From Allolobophora icterica (taxonomy: Eukaryota > Annelida > Clitellata > Crassiclitellata > Lumbricidae), in assembly GCA_963556255.1 (NCBI GenBank), contig OY744609.1, positions 22,265,276 to 22,329,275 of the forward strand: a DNA stretch of 64,000 nt, given 5' to 3'. Shown in pieces: positions 1 to 11,534 of the stretch (position 1 is its first letter; the number at the start of each line of letters is the position of its first letter). The notes under the pieces were generated by a model. That model had not been told where the DNA came from. It worked only from the letters and a program-made list of their open reading frames with translations, and made no database searches. The position numbers and the translations under genes are program-made.

Positions 1-119
1 TCCGTCCGTCCTTCATGCCTCCCCCCTCCTTCAATTTCAGGGACATAAGTTTGGCCTACAAAGTGGGTACCAATATTTTTCCTTTTGTGTAACATAACGA
101 GGTAATCTGTCGCCGCGCT

Positions 120-234
<115 letters not shown>

Positions 235-299
235 GAGAATTTAATATGAATTTAATAATAATTCTGATTTCAGAAAATATAAATAAAAATAATTATGAG

Positions 300-860
300 A
301 GAATTAAGGAAATTCTAACAAAGCATTTATTCGAATTACACAACAGTCACAACACGACTGGAGCAGAAGTCGACATAATCCCGAATGGCGCAATTCTGCC
401 CGACCGGGCTCCCTCTTAAAGCATCTACCTGCGGTCGTGTTGCACATATTGCAAAACATAACATAATGTTTATCGCATCTAGAAACACTACACTACAGCA
501 TCAAACACAATCTGACAGGAAAAATGCAACATAAGCCAGGTTAAAAGCTAAAGGCTTATAGTGTGACTTGGCCCTTTTTGAAGTTGAAGAGTTTTTCACA
601 GCTTAATGTTTCTTAACTGATATTTTAAAAGTAACAATGATTAAATCGTTAATCATACTAGCACCAATAATAGTAACTAAAATAATAACAGCAATAATAG
701 TAATAATGATAACAGCAATGATACTACTACTAATAACATCAAAAATGACAATAATGACTAATAATAATAATTAATAATAATAATAAATAGTATGATAATA
801 AAGGGATCTATGCAAATCCCCTAACACAAACATTGCGCGTTATGAACGGTAAAACTGTTA
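300..860. other. AT-rich spacer, no gene recognised
   Basis: The stretch is AT-rich with degenerate AAT and ATG trinucleotide runs at 655-800. I see no open frame of interest, RNA gene or transposon end. Confidence 0.5.
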
Positions 861-953
861 AGAGAATATCTTCCTAACGTCGATAACTTCCTTATATGAT
901 GTCTTTAGAATATATTCATATCTAATGCAATCGTTAGATACCTTAAAAACGTG

Positions 954-955
954 TG

Positions 956-1020
<65 letters not shown>

Positions 1021-1274
1021 GCCGCCGGGATCAGTTTCCTTCGAGAGGTTGGTCGGCGACTCTCGGCCATCTCTGGGGAGCCGCGAGAGGTTACGTTCCT
1101 CTTCCAGCGCCTTTCCATCTGTATTCAGCGCTATAATGCCATCGCTTTTCGCGGCACGTTTAATGACTTAGCGGAGGACGAGGCCTGATTTTCCGGAAAA
1201 AAACAATAAATAGTCTAATATCTAAGTCCCTGAGGGATCATATGTACCTTGGGGCAAAAAAAAAAAAATAATAA

Positions 1275-1305
<31 letters not shown>

Positions 1306-1345
1306 AATAATATAAAAAATAATAATAATAATTATAATAATAATT
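954..1345 (+). mobile_element. 5'-truncated LINE 3' end, copy 1, between (AAT)n arrays
   Basis: An (AAT)n array at 954-1019 runs straight into a coding remnant at about 1024-1188. It reads ...FLREVGRRLSAISGEPRE... followed by LFQRLS and QRYNA, and ends at a stop. A short 3' UTR follows (CTGAGGGATCATATG ... GGGGC), then an A-rich and AAT tail at 1256-1345. The next copy, at 1345-1660, has a clearly homologous peptide and tail, so this is a dispersed element and not a gene. From memory I associate the peptide with the C-terminal end of retrotransposon ORFs in marine invertebrates. The clade cannot be set from this fragment. Confidence 0.65.
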
Positions 1346-1665
1346 GATGCATTTCTCCCGTTTTGTTCCATTGGCTTTTGAAACCTTGGGACCAGCTAAC
1401 GCCGTGGGACAGGCGTTCCTCTCCGACCTTGGACGTCTTCTGAGCCAAATCTCGGGAGACCCAAGAGAAACCAGCTACCTGTTCCAGCGCCTGTCCGTTG
1501 TAATTCAACGCTTCAACGCAGTCGCCTTCCACAGCACTTTTGTTCTCCCGTATCTTGACCAGGACGGCCACTCCGGAGTCAACATCATTAATTAGTATCT
1601 TGCACCTGAGGGATCATAATATCTCGGGTTAAAAAAATAATGATAATAATAACAACAATAATTAG
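1345..1665 (+). mobile_element. 5'-truncated LINE 3' end, copy 2
   Basis: The coding remnant at 1345-1595 reads ETLGPANAVGQAFLSDLGR, then ISGDPRETSYLFQRLS and QRFNAVAFHSTF. It is homologous to copy 1 and ends at a stop followed by CTGAGGGATCATAATATCTC and an AAT/AAC-rich tail (1631-1663). Copy 2 starts exactly where the tail of copy 1 ends, so the two are arranged head to tail. This suggests insertion of one copy into the tail of the other, or a tandem array. Minus-strand tails with the same 3' consensus occur at 48.7-49.3 kb. Confidence 0.65.
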
Positions 1666-2860
1666 AACAGGCCAATTTTCCAGAACTGTTTGGAGAGACA
1701 CGGGACCGTCCAAAAACGGTTTGGCTAAGCGCATCATAAATGTATCCCCACGGATCCTGGGCCGAGGGACTCACGGAAGAGATTGATATCTTCTGCGGAA
1801 ATCGCTACACGTCTGACTACCCACTATCTTGATACGGCGCGATAAGGCGATGTAACCAGTGAAGAAACACATGCAGCCTATCCCAGTGGACAGCCGTCCA
1901 GGTTGATACTAATGCATTTATGCAGCGCCCATAAGAACTGTTTATGATGACATCGTTGCCCATTTGTCTTGCGCTTGGATGAACATCCTGCACGGGCACC
2001 GTGACAATAATAGGCCTAATTATTGCTTGACTGATAGTGAGAAATGTTTTAGAGGATGCCAGGCTCAAAATATAGGCCTTTGTTTTTTACGCTGTGATAA
2101 AGTCGGTGTACGGTGTCCCGAGTCTAAAAAGTGGCTAGCGAAGATTACACTTTTGTTTCCTTGCGTCCTTCCTTTCCGCCAGCTTCAGTTTCCTTTCCAG
2201 CCTTCCCTCCTTCAACACCAGTTGTTTTCTCTCTGCCTCTTTCACACATCATACAACCTCGTCTCCCTTTATCCTCTCATCCATCTTCGCTCTTTCCTAC
2301 GCGTCTTCTCCTTGCATCTATAGGTCCTTCCCTCATCCCCGTCTTTGTCGCTTTCCTACAACCCTTCGCCTATCCCCTCCAACCACTTTGCACTGTCTCA
2401 AAACCCAGCGACTCATCTCCCTTTTTTATTTACCTCTTTGCGTTCTTCTCCATCAGTTCCTTGTCCTCTACGGCTAAAGCTCCATGATTGACTGCAATAA
2501 TTTCGTTTGTATAATGGTTGTTCTATCTGCGAACAACAGCTGCAGTGGCTCCGTCCTTGGTTCATCCTTAGGGATCATACCCATCAATCACCTGGTGTCC
2601 CTCGAAATCCCTCTCACCTAATCGTTCCATCCCGTAGACACCGGCACCGTGTCTGAAGCCCGCATCAATGGCACCGATTGAACCTGAATTAGTCTTGCCC
2701 AGCGACGCGTACACCGATTGGCATCGCTGAGTTAGCGGCGCGTTGCTAGGTGAACGTTGTCATGACTACGTCGTTTATTTTTTTCCAGCCGCTCTAAATC
2801 GAGTAATGGCGCCGCGAACCGCAAGCAATTCGACACTCAGTTCTTGCACATGCAGTAACG
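1666..2860. other. No feature recognised
   Basis: This is mixed-composition sequence. The stretch at 2155-2480 is pyrimidine-rich (TTCC and CTC runs), which creates two overlapping open frames that look compositional and not coding. I see no transposon ends or RNA genes. Confidence 0.4.
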
Positions 2861-2862
2861 AC

Positions 2863-3107
2863 GCATTCGTTCGTTCATTTGTTCGTTCATTCGTTCTTTC
2901 ATTCGTTCCTTCGCTCGTTCGTTCATTCGTTCGTTTATTCGTTCATTCATTCATTCATTCGTTCGTTCGTTCATTCGTTCATTCATTCATTCGTTCATTT
3001 GTTCATTCATTCGTCCGTTCTTTCGTTCATTCGCTCGTTCGTTCGGTCTTTCATTCGTTCATTCTTTCGTTCATTCATTCATTCGTTCATTTGTTCCTTC
3101 ATCCATT
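2863..3107. repeat. (GTTC/ATTC)n degenerate tetranucleotide array
   Basis: About 245 bp of interleaved GTTC and ATTC units. All six frames are open or nearly so because of the period, and the translations are Phe/Val/His/Ser low-complexity strings. There is no coding evidence. Confidence 0.9.
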
Positions 3108-3590
3108 AGCTCAGCGAACCACAGAATCCTTGAAGATGAGGTCAAATCCAATCCAATCGCATCTAATCCAATCTCATAAATTGACTCTTACAGCTCATCA
3201 TTGCCTTAGTGCACAATGCTTCAATCGACGCTCATTTGGAAGTGCTGTGAAAATCTATTAATTAGGCCAGGTCAGAATCCGACAGATTTTTGGTCGTTGA
3301 CCTGTTTCAGTCGCAGCCAGATGACGCGACTGAAACTAGGTCAACGACAAATTGCGACAACAAGACACACACACACGCACATACATACACAGAGGCGTCT
3401 ACACCATAGAAACCTTGGAGCAAATGTTCCATCCACGAAATAGGGGGAGATCTGTCAGTGTGTGTACCACCATTCTAGCGGGTGATGGAAGGGGGAGGGA
3501 GAAGAAGAGGGGGAAGAAGAGGGGAAAGGGAAGTTGCTCCAATGACGTAGGAAGGAATAGACGCCTCTGCACATACGCACACACACAAAC

Positions 3591-3601
3591 ACACATATAT
3601 A

Positions 3602-3656
<55 letters not shown>
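3591..3656. repeat. (AT)n microsatellite
   Basis: An AT dinucleotide array of about 60 bp preceded by degenerate CACA/CATA units from 3555. Confidence 0.9.
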
Positions 3657-3657
<1 letters not shown>

Positions 3658-3779
3658 ATGCGTATAATAATTCCCAGCTTAAAATAAAAAATAAAAATAA
3701 AATTTAAAAATCGTCTCATTTACATGTATAACCTAAGTATATCAACTTATGCCTGTTTGCACGATGCATTGGTCCTCGA

Positions 3780-4216
3780 GCCACTTAGTTAAGACATTAT
3801 AGATAAGTTTAGTTAAGCTATCCAAATGTACTAATTTTGCCTCCTTGTTGCGTACTCCTCTAAAACCTGTTTATTGTTTAGGCTACACCCATTAGCATTT
3901 AGCCACTTCGAAAATGTATAGTTCCCTCTGCCATTCATTGTACCCATGATACATGACTCGGTTGGGTGTCTCCACCTAGCGGGATGCCAATCCCTTAGGA
4001 GCCACCCATGCTCCCGCTAATAACTCATACATCACCACTTGCAATATGACCATCTAGTGTCATTACTGTTAATAACTTTTCCTTCATTACTTGCAATACG
4101 ACTATCTAGTGTCCTTACCGTTTTTTTTACTTATAATTGCGCTGTTATTGATTGTCACAAATGTATCCTTGTGAGTTGTTACCGGCTGCAATAAAAATTA
4201 TTGAATTGAATTGAAT
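3780..4216 (+). mobile_element. LINE 3' UTR with (TTGAA)n tail, copy 1
   Basis: The segment ends in AATAAAAATTATTGAATTGAA and then repeats GAATT, a typical non-LTR retrotransposon 3' end with a pentanucleotide tail. It contains a block near 3976-4015 (CTAGCGGGATGCC ... CTCCCGCTAA) related to a block in the next copy. It also holds an internal tandem duplication of about 60 bp (CTTGCAATATGACCATCTAG at about 4038, and a diverged second copy near 4100). No reverse transcriptase coding survives. I infer the left limit only from where similarity becomes visible. Confidence 0.5.
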
Positions 4217-4299
4217 ATTCAATATACAGACCAGATACAACAAGGCAGTTAAAAGATCATTATTCAGTATTATCGGTGTTTAGTTAAGTTAGCTAATCA

Positions 4300-4522
4300 A
4301 GTTTATTTCTGACCTATGTTTAATTCCTGTCATTGAATGTCAACTGGCTGTCATGTATTACCACGCATTTCTTATTTACTACCACAGGTAACCCTAGCTA
4401 GCGGGATCATTGATCCCTATCGAGTCTTCCTCCTGGTAGCCAACACTGTAGTCTACATTGTACTGCCATAATGGTCAGATCTATGTGATGTTGGTTACAG
4501 GAAATAAAATTGAATTGAATAC
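4300..4522 (+). mobile_element. LINE 3' UTR with (TTGAA)n tail, copy 2, leading into an ACAT array
   Basis: It shares the GCTAGCGGGATC ... ATCCC block and the AATAAAATTGAATTGAAT tail with copy 1. The tail passes directly into ACATACATAA and then the long (ACAT)n array at 4548-4745, so the microsatellite may have grown out of the retrotransposon tail. Confidence 0.5.
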
Positions 4523-4547
4523 ATACATAAATAGGCCTACATAAATG

Positions 4548-4742
4548 CATATCGACATACATACATACATACATATAAACATACATACATACATACATAC
4601 ATACATAAATACATACATACATACATACATACATACATACATACATACATACATACATACATACATACATGCGTACATATATTCATACATGCATACCTGC
4701 GTACATAATTATAATACACACGTACATACATACATGTATATA
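4548..4742. repeat. (ACAT)n microsatellite
   Basis: A roughly 195-bp ACAT array with a few substitutions. Open frames on both strands translate to Tyr/Val/Cys/Met or Ile/His/Thr strings and are artefacts. Confidence 0.92.
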
Positions 4743-4744
4743 CA

Positions 4745-5235
4745 GTGACGACGCAGCTTAGATCTAAAGTCTGACGCAGCAGAAAAGAGAAACCGCTGAT
4801 CCATCATTGTACGTACTTCATCAATTCGTTTCGACACAATCCGATCATTCAGCATCTGCCGCCTGAAACTGTCGCCACGGCGTGTGAAAACAACCGGACC
4901 AAATGTGCATTCATAGGGTGTGAAAAAGACGGAAGTCTGACGGTTGCATTCGACGGATCTCAATGAGAAGCAGAATGATGCAGCAGAGAATGCCAGTAAC
5001 GCCTCTTCAAGCTGTTCCGTCTTAAGGTCGAAAGAAGCTTTTCGGTGTGGGAAGCCTGGAGTTCAGATGAGTGGAAACGCGGAAGCCCGCGACTTATGAT
5101 AAGGAAAAGACGACGCTCTGGGCAGTTTACGAGAAATCCCCCGAAGCGGAAAGTTATCTTAGAAAGTACACTCAACGGATTCTACGTACGCTTGAACCCT
5201 TACTTACTGAAACAACAAAGCAGTGCAGTACGATA
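4745..5235. other. Unique spacer, no gene recognised
   Basis: This has higher GC content than its surroundings and short overlapping frames of up to 85 codons on both strands. None shows a recognisable motif or splice structure. It sits between two tetranucleotide arrays. Confidence 0.4.
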
Positions 5236-5263
5236 CATACATATTGAATGCGCATGTGTAGCA

Positions 5264-5481
5264 TGCATGTACGTATGTATGTATGCAAGCATGTACATGT
5301 AGGGTTATGTACGTATTTAAGTATGTACGTATTTATGTATGTATGTATGTATGTATGTATGTATGTATGTATGTATGTATGTATGTATGTATGTATGTAT
5401 GTATGTAGGAAATATGTATATGTGTATGCATGCATGCATGCATGTATGCATGTATGTATACATTTATATATGTATGTATAA

Positions 5482-5514
<33 letters not shown>

Positions 5515-5564
5515 TGTATGTATGTATGCATGTATGTATGTATGTATGTATGTATCCATAATCC

Positions 5565-5597
<33 letters not shown>

Positions 5598-5680
5598 CGC
5601 ATGTATGTGTGCATGCGTGCATGTATAAATTTATGTATGCATGTATGCCTAAATCTATGTATGTATGTATGTATGTATAT
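5264..5680. repeat. (TATG)n array, left half, interrupted by a transposon
   Basis: About 415 bp of TATG units with TGCA and TAAA variants. The array stops at the terminal inverted repeat of the element at 5681-7034 and resumes on the other side, so one array appears to have been split. Confidence 0.9.
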
Positions 5681-7034
5681 TAGGGTGATTCACGCCGCCA
5701 TGGGAAAAAAAAATTTTTTCCTGATTTTATGACATAGTAGATTATTTTGTTCCTTTGGTTGTTCTGAACAATACAGCAAAATTTTACTCTAATCTATCAA
5801 TGTTTACTGGTTGCTCAACGACCTCATATTCGAGATATGGTCCCCATGGAGAAAGCAATGTATTTGCCATTAATGAGACCCTCGAATGCAATGATCTAAT
5901 TAAATTGGGGCAAAATCTTGGAATGCATCGTTTCAGACAGCTATATGCATATCATAAGGTCAGATGGATGGCTAAGGTTAGTTATTGCTTCAAGAATTAT
6001 CTTTTTAGAGATCAATTTCAAATGAGCCTCTTGGAAAAGAAATACCATTGAATTCTGTTTATTTGCAAGTCAAAATATATGTGAGAGCATGGATAGCTTG
6101 TTCGGTGGCATCTGATGCACCAATTAATGACTTCCAGTTGTATAAGCAGATCAGGCAGTATACATCAATTAACAAAGTTGTGTCTGAGGATACCAAAAAA
6201 ATACAATCATCTGTGGTAAATAGGACCTGAACTGGTCTCTTTGGCTTTCTTTCTGACAAAGCATCATTGGACTTGAATGCAACATTATTGCTGGCTTGCG
6301 TCAACATGGCAAAAACTAAAGAGTCAGAGGCATTAAAATAGATCCTTGTATGGATCTACGCAACGAAGAGCTGAATGAGCTTGTTAATCCATCTTCAGTC
6401 TGTACCATGCGTTCTCTTGGCTTTGATACAGACTTCATCATGTCTAATTATCCAGAAACTTGGAGCTCATCTGTGATATTTCAACAGATCGAAACTGCCA
6501 TGGTTAGTGTGTGGTCAATGATGCTCTGAGTGCTCCATTGCTCTGATATCACATTTCAATGAGTCTGTAACCAAGAAATTCTTGGCAAGAATTAAAATGA
6601 GATGCAAAAACTGATGCAGGTGGTTGAAGATCACTGACGCCGTGTGCCAGAGTCTGGCAAATCTACTTGGAAAAGCTGCAGTTCGCGCTAACAGCTGGAA
6701 CACTGATTTACGATTGACTAATAAACACTTCCTGGTTGATTGTTAGATTTTTTAGTTAACAGATATTGTGAATTTCTATTTTCTAATGGATACTTTGAGT
6801 TATTAATGAATCTACTATTCATGCTATTCAATTTTATTCTGTGTGCGATATATCCATCATCTTAATATGTAACTTGAGAATACTATTGTATGGGAACTTT
6901 TGTGCTCACTGAGCAACCTCTAAAATGTATTTGATACTGAAATTTTTTATACAGACTTTAATCTGAACCCAAAAGGAACAAAATAAACAACTATGCACAT
7001 TAACTTTCCAAAAATATTTTTTTTAATCACCCTA
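5681..7034 (+). mobile_element. 1.35 kb terminal-inverted-repeat DNA transposon, probably hAT-type
   Basis: The ends are TAGGGTGATT (5681-5690) and AATCACCCTA (7025-7034), a perfect 10-bp inverted repeat. They are flanked by exact 8-bp direct repeats ATGTATAT (5673-5680 and 7035-7042). Eight-bp duplication with a TAGGG-type end is characteristic of the hAT superfamily. The flanks are TATG repeats, so part of the duplication match could be chance. The interior is AT-rich and holds a decayed coding region (separate entry). Confidence 0.7.
5755..6710 (+). pseudogene. Decayed transposase-like ORF inside the 5681-7034 element
   Basis: A 98-codon frame at 5755-6051 and a 60-codon frame at 6048-6230 overlap by one codon in a shifted frame. 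Further coding-like pieces follow, such as DLRNEELNELVNPSSV and GFDTDFIMSNYPETW (about 6353-6465), then VVNDAL and, after a frameshift, ALISHFNESVTK (about 6505-6585). The pieces lie in order on the plus strand between the inverted repeats, separated by stops and frameshifts, as expected for an old transposase. From memory the VVND ... ALI..FN..TK pattern recurs in uncharacterised transposon proteins of invertebrates. I could not verify this and assign no family. Confidence 0.45.
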
Positions 7035-7035
7035 A

Positions 7036-7236
7036 TGTATATGTATCTATATGTGTGTGTATGTATGCATGCATGTATGTATAAATGTATATTATGTATG
7101 CATATATCTATGTATGTATGTATCTATATATTTATGTATGTCTGTATGTATGCATGCATGTATGTATAAATGTATGTATGTATGTATAAATGTATGTAAG
7201 TATGTATCTCTTTATGTATGTATCTATGTATGTACT
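7036..7236. repeat. (TATG)n array, right half of the split array
   Basis: Degenerate TATG/TATC units resume immediately after the transposon right end. Confidence 0.85.
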
Positions 7237-7478
7237 TTCGCCCACTTCTCTTTTCATTTGATCTGGTCTACTGGGATCCAATTGCTGAAGGGTCGACTGC
7301 AGAATGGGATTAAGTTAATTGGACGATGTGGGTGGTTTACCCTGTCCCAATGTCAAAGAAACCCTACAAGGAATTCAGAAAAACAGGTTAACATTCTGCT
7401 CTATGGCTTTGGGCAAATTAGATCTCAGTTCACATCAATTTCGTTAGAGCTTAAATGTGAGATATTTTTTCTCACAAT
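7237..7478. other. Unique 240-bp island between TATG arrays
   Basis: This is non-repetitive sequence embedded between two TATG arrays. The plus strand stays open through it, but only because the arrays on both sides are open. No motif or inverted terminal repeat is visible. Confidence 0.4.
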
Positions 7479-7479
7479 A

Positions 7480-7603
7480 TGCATGTATGTATGTATGCAT
7501 GTATGTATGTATGTATGTATGTATGTATGTATGTATGTATGTATGTATGTATGTATGTATGTATGTATATATGTATGTATGTGTGTGAATTTATGTATGT
7601 GTG

Positions 7604-7637
<34 letters not shown>

Positions 7638-7651
7638 TGTATGTATGTGTG

Positions 7652-7685
<34 letters not shown>

Positions 7686-7786
7686 TGTATGTATGTATGT
7701 ATGTATAAATGTAAGTATGTATAAATGTACATTGTGGGTATATATTTATGTATGTAGGTGTGTATGCATGTAGGCCTATGTATATG
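7480..7786. repeat. (TATG)n array
   Basis: About 300 bp of TATG units with TGTG and TATA variants, ending in a TAGGCCTA octamer at 7771. Confidence 0.92.
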
Positions 7787-7789
7787 CAA

Positions 7790-8970
7790 GAGAGTGACTG
7801 CTCCACAAAGTGGTGGTTACCGATCCCATCCTCACCAGTTTTATCAATATTACCAGTATTATCATTGCTGAAATCATTACTAGTAATTGTTGGAGCTGAT
7901 GTCATTGGTGGTAGTACTGACCTTATTTTGGTGAAATTTACTAGAGTTGTGATAGCCTGACACTGCTACAGTCATGGATACCTAAACTGAAATGGTCACA
8001 TTATTAAAGAATGTCCTAGTTAAGTCCTTGATTGCAACAACATAGTTGTCTTACACTATTGGGATTACACGATTGTAGACCACGTGGACTGTTTCACGGT
8101 GTTAATAACTGTTGTAGAAACTGGACAATCTCAGTATGATGATTCAAAAAACGAAGTCAGTTTGTAATAAGGAGCCTAACCTGTATAAGCTCAAGCTTTT
8201 ATTGGGCTCCGTTTGTACATTGATGTTTGATTATGTCGTGATGATTTTGTGAAATGGTACAATAAAGTAAAGTATATTCAACACAAAGCAATGAGTAAGT
8301 AAGTAAGCTAACGTGAAGATATCTAGCAGCACTGCGATAGTTAAGCATGCAAGAATATATCGCCGCTAATTGTCCTTGCTTGAACTTGCTTCAAACCAAA
8401 ACAACGCCGTCATATCGCCAACAAAATATTTCGGAACTGCAGGGCCAAAAAGTGGTGGTGACTGTCACGAACACATTTACAAGTCGTGATGACCGGACAC
8501 CACTGTCACAATACAAAGTCACGTCAATGTGTACGTGTGTATGCATGTAAGTCTTTGTATGCTTTAATAAGTTAGCAAGTAAGTAAGTAAGTAAGTAGTC
8601 AGTAAGTAATCTTTTATTAGCACGAGACAAACACTCATGCTTTACGACAACCATACAATCATTTGCGAATAGTAACAAAATAGCACAATATCAGTAGAAC
8701 AAAACAAAACAGATGCAATAGTCACCACCACTTTTTATGAACAGTATAGGGCCATAGGGTCTACAGTTTCTACACACTTTCTTTCTTGGTTATTAAGAAA
8801 TTCGTAGATTATTTGACACTAAATAATCGCTTTTTTGTACCTGACTGGTTTCTGTTTAGCTAATGTGTATATTTGATGTTCTATTGTTGCGTCAGTTGCA
8901 ACTGTGTTAGCTCTCCGCCCTAATAAAGTGGGAAGTTTGTGCCTTCTGGACATGCATCCGTTTTAACACT
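7790..8970. other. Spacer with two short (TAAG)n runs
   Basis: Short TAAG arrays lie at 8289-8310 and 8572-8612. On the minus strand the second follows CTCGTGCTAATAAAAGATTAC, which may be a retrotransposon tail, but I see no body. No gene is recognised. Confidence 0.4.
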
Positions 8971-8976
8971 GTACAA

Positions 8977-9321
8977 CAGTGCTTCTCACACTTTCTGAAG
9001 CTACAAACCGTTACTTGCCTTACCAGCCTCACCGCGGACCGGTGCTTGTTAACATCAACTTACAATGCATCTGGTTACATCAAAATTTAGATTTCAAAAT
9101 ATTGATACTGTTTATTCCATCATAATAATTATACTTTTATTACTGTTGCATGTTTGAAACGGTTTATTATGTATGAACACTAATGTCTTGTACTAATGTT
9201 TTAATTTTATAGTGTATACGATTTAATATATTTTATTTGAAAACCATCAAAATTGTGATTCCGGTTATTATTCAGCGGTCCGGTAGCCAATCACCCGCGG
9301 TCCACAGTTTGAGTAGCACTG
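8977..9321. mobile_element. hAT-like MITE (CAGTGCTTCTCAC ends), target duplication not visible
   Basis: The left end CAGTGCTTCTCACACTTT and the inverted right end CAGTGCTACTCAAACTGT match at about 14 of 18 positions. Subterminal GCGGACCGGTGC / GCGGTCCGGTAG blocks also mirror each other. The ends resemble the CAGTGGTTCTCAAA ends of Charlie-like hAT elements known from vertebrates. The flanking octamers (CTGTACAA and CTCTCCGG) do not match, so the insertion is old, rearranged, or mis-delimited. Confidence 0.55.
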
Positions 9322-9359
9322 CTCTCCGGCACGGGTTATGATATGTAACATTCATAACT

Positions 9360-9960
9360 TGAAATCAATGAGAGATTTCATGATGTGGTGATGATGATGA
9401 CGATGACTATGGTGATGACGATACCGTTGATGAGGTATGTATGATGCACGAGTTCAGGAGTTTGCATGTTGGTAAGAATCAATGGGAATCCTGAGAATGG
9501 AATTCCTAGAATAGTGACGGAATTTGTAGAAGACATATCGTGGTCACGAGTCTCTTCAGAAGAGCGACATTGGACTTCTCTCGTGATGTCTGCTGCATTT
9601 ACTAGCAACTGCACAGGTTGAGCTTCTCGCATGAAAATCTTACTATATGTCGACAACGTGTCAGACAGACAGACAGACAGACAGACAGTCAGAAGGACGG
9701 ACAAACAGACAGACGGACAGACAGACGGACAGACAGACAGACGGATGGACAGACAGACAGACAGACAGAGTGGAGGCGGATAGCAACAGAAACAGAGATC
9801 GACAGACAGGCAGACAGCAACAAACAATAGACAGAGGTAGAAGGAGATGACAGAGACAGAGACAGAGACAGAGAGACAGAGACAGAGACAGAGAGACAGA
9901 GAGACAGAGGCAGAAAGAGACGGACTGAGAATGACAGAAGCAGACCCAGACAGACAGAAA
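9360..9960. repeat. GATG run followed by (CAGA)n degenerate array
   Basis: GATG/GACGATG units lie at 9379-9420. After a unique stretch a CAGA/CGGA array runs from 9660 to about 9960. Open frames across it give Arg/Gln/Thr/Asp or Ser/Leu/Cys strings and are not genes. Confidence 0.85.
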
Positions 9961-10127
9961 GAAGCAAATAACAGACAGAACAATACGCCAGAGACAGACG
10001 GACGAGGTCAGGTTACATACAGAGATATAGGTTGACAAACTCAAGGGAACATACAGAAATCTATGCAGGAACAAGAGTAGAGGGACGAACAAAACGGTTT
10101 CAAATCCAACACAAAATATTTTTATAA

Positions 10128-10285
10128 TATGACGTTTGATATCGCTTTTCTGTATTCAAAATGGCGTCATCTTCATTCAAAATGGCGTCTTATCGCTTTT
10201 TTAATTCAAATTGCGTCATATGGCTGACCTGTCTTCAAACTGGCGTCATATGGCTGTTCTTTATTCAAAATGGCGTTATAGCCCA
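10128..10285. repeat. Degenerate 25-32 bp minisatellite with AAAATGGCG cores
   Basis: Five diverged units each contain TTCAAAATGGCGTC or a one- or two-base variant. They are separated by ATCGCTTTTNTNTA or ATGGCTGNNCTNT linkers. The core resembles the AAAATGGC binding motif of the transcription factor YY1. This is a similarity only. Confidence 0.6.
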
Positions 10286-10964
10286 TCGATGGCATTTCAT
10301 TGTACAATCTTTAGAAGCCATGATGGATAATGATTTGTCTGAATATATATGGTTTCTTTTTCGTTTGGCGGAAGTTCAAGTAGGAAACGCATTTCCGATT
10401 GTAGCCTAACTTCTTTTCATCCGCGTAGTCGCGGACTCTATTTGCAACCCACATTTGACTGATGCCACGCGCATGCGCAGACGAACAAAGGCCTTGGCTT
10501 TTGCCACAGACTGAGCCACAGTTATATGACTTCTCATAGCAGACACTAATGTGGCTAGAAGTCTTATAAAGACTTATATATGACCGCTGAACAGTGCCAC
10601 GAAATAGCCTACTATTAGGAAAATGTACTCATATATAACCGTAACCATAACCCTAAATTGTATTGGTCGAAAGTAAGCAATATAAATGCAAACATAGTAA
10701 CACCGTTACATAGTAAGTGCAACAACATCATTACGACGAGTGAGACAATTTACCAGTGGGCACAAAGGAAGACCCTAAAGGGACCGAAATTCCGCTAATT
10801 GGGGCCACCTACGTACATGGCAAGATAGTTGGCGGCGGATGAAAGTAACCGTAACAGATGCCGTAGTTACATACCACCAATGATGTGGCAAGAAATGTTA
10901 AGAAAACAAGTTTTTTTTACCTTAACTAAGAAATTAACTAAACAAATGTTAAGACGTTAAACCC

Positions 10965-11170
10965 TATCTACGTCTATTTCTTGTTCGTTGGATCGAGTAG
11001 CCAAGAGCGTGCAAGTGCTGCTTGAATAATTGTAAGTTTGGAATGAGACGAAGATGATGAGGTAATCCATTCCACAGGAGTGGATCCATACATTTGATCG
11101 AGAATTTTCGAGAATTAATGCGAGCGAATTCACAATTTCTCACTCGTCGTTACTATGTTTGCATTCACTT
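10965..11170 (-). mobile_element. LINE reverse transcriptase C-terminal fragment
   Basis: Read on the minus strand, one frame gives SRKFSIKCMDPLLWNGLP, then HHLRLIPNLQLFKQHL. This is the ...LWN.LP..LR...FK..L... signature found at the C-terminus of CR1/L2-type reverse transcriptases. Stops lie on both sides. It is a short 5'-truncated and decayed insertion. Confidence 0.6.
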
Positions 11171-11277
11171 CTAAATGAGGTTAAATTTCTTGTGGGAGTG
11201 AAAGTCCGAGGCTAGATTGAAGAAGTTAGTAAATGCATTGGGAAGTGTGTTGAACTATATATGTATGCAATTTTACA

Positions 11278-11310
11278 TCTACATACATACATGCATGCAT
11301 GCATGCATAC

Positions 11311-11349
<39 letters not shown>

Positions 11350-11530
11350 CATACATACACACATGTTGTATTTCTGTATACATACATAAAAACATACATA
11401 CATACATATATACATACATATACACAGTATCGCATTTCTGTGTGACTTTGCGCGCGTTAAAAATGTTCGAAATAAATAAATAAATATATACATACATAAT
11501 ACATAAATGCATACATGCGATATACATCAA
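11278..11530. repeat. (ACAT)n degenerate array
   Basis: ACAT units are interrupted by short unique segments (11355-11380, 11430-11480). There is no coding evidence. Confidence 0.85.
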
Positions 11531-11534
11531 TACA

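Noticed and set aside
2131..2487. Plus-strand frame of 118 codons (Ser/Pro/Phe-rich)
   Set aside because: Lies in a pyrimidine-rich stretch that opens two frames at once. No domain, splice or start context supports it.
8977..9321. Exact target duplication for the CAGTGCTTCTCAC element
   Set aside because: The flanking octamers CTGTACAA and CTCTCCGG do not match. The element is called from its ends only, with lower confidence.
10640..10665. Telomere-like CCCTAA repeat
   Set aside because: Only one CCCTAA preceded by loosely similar CCGTAACCATAA. Not an array.
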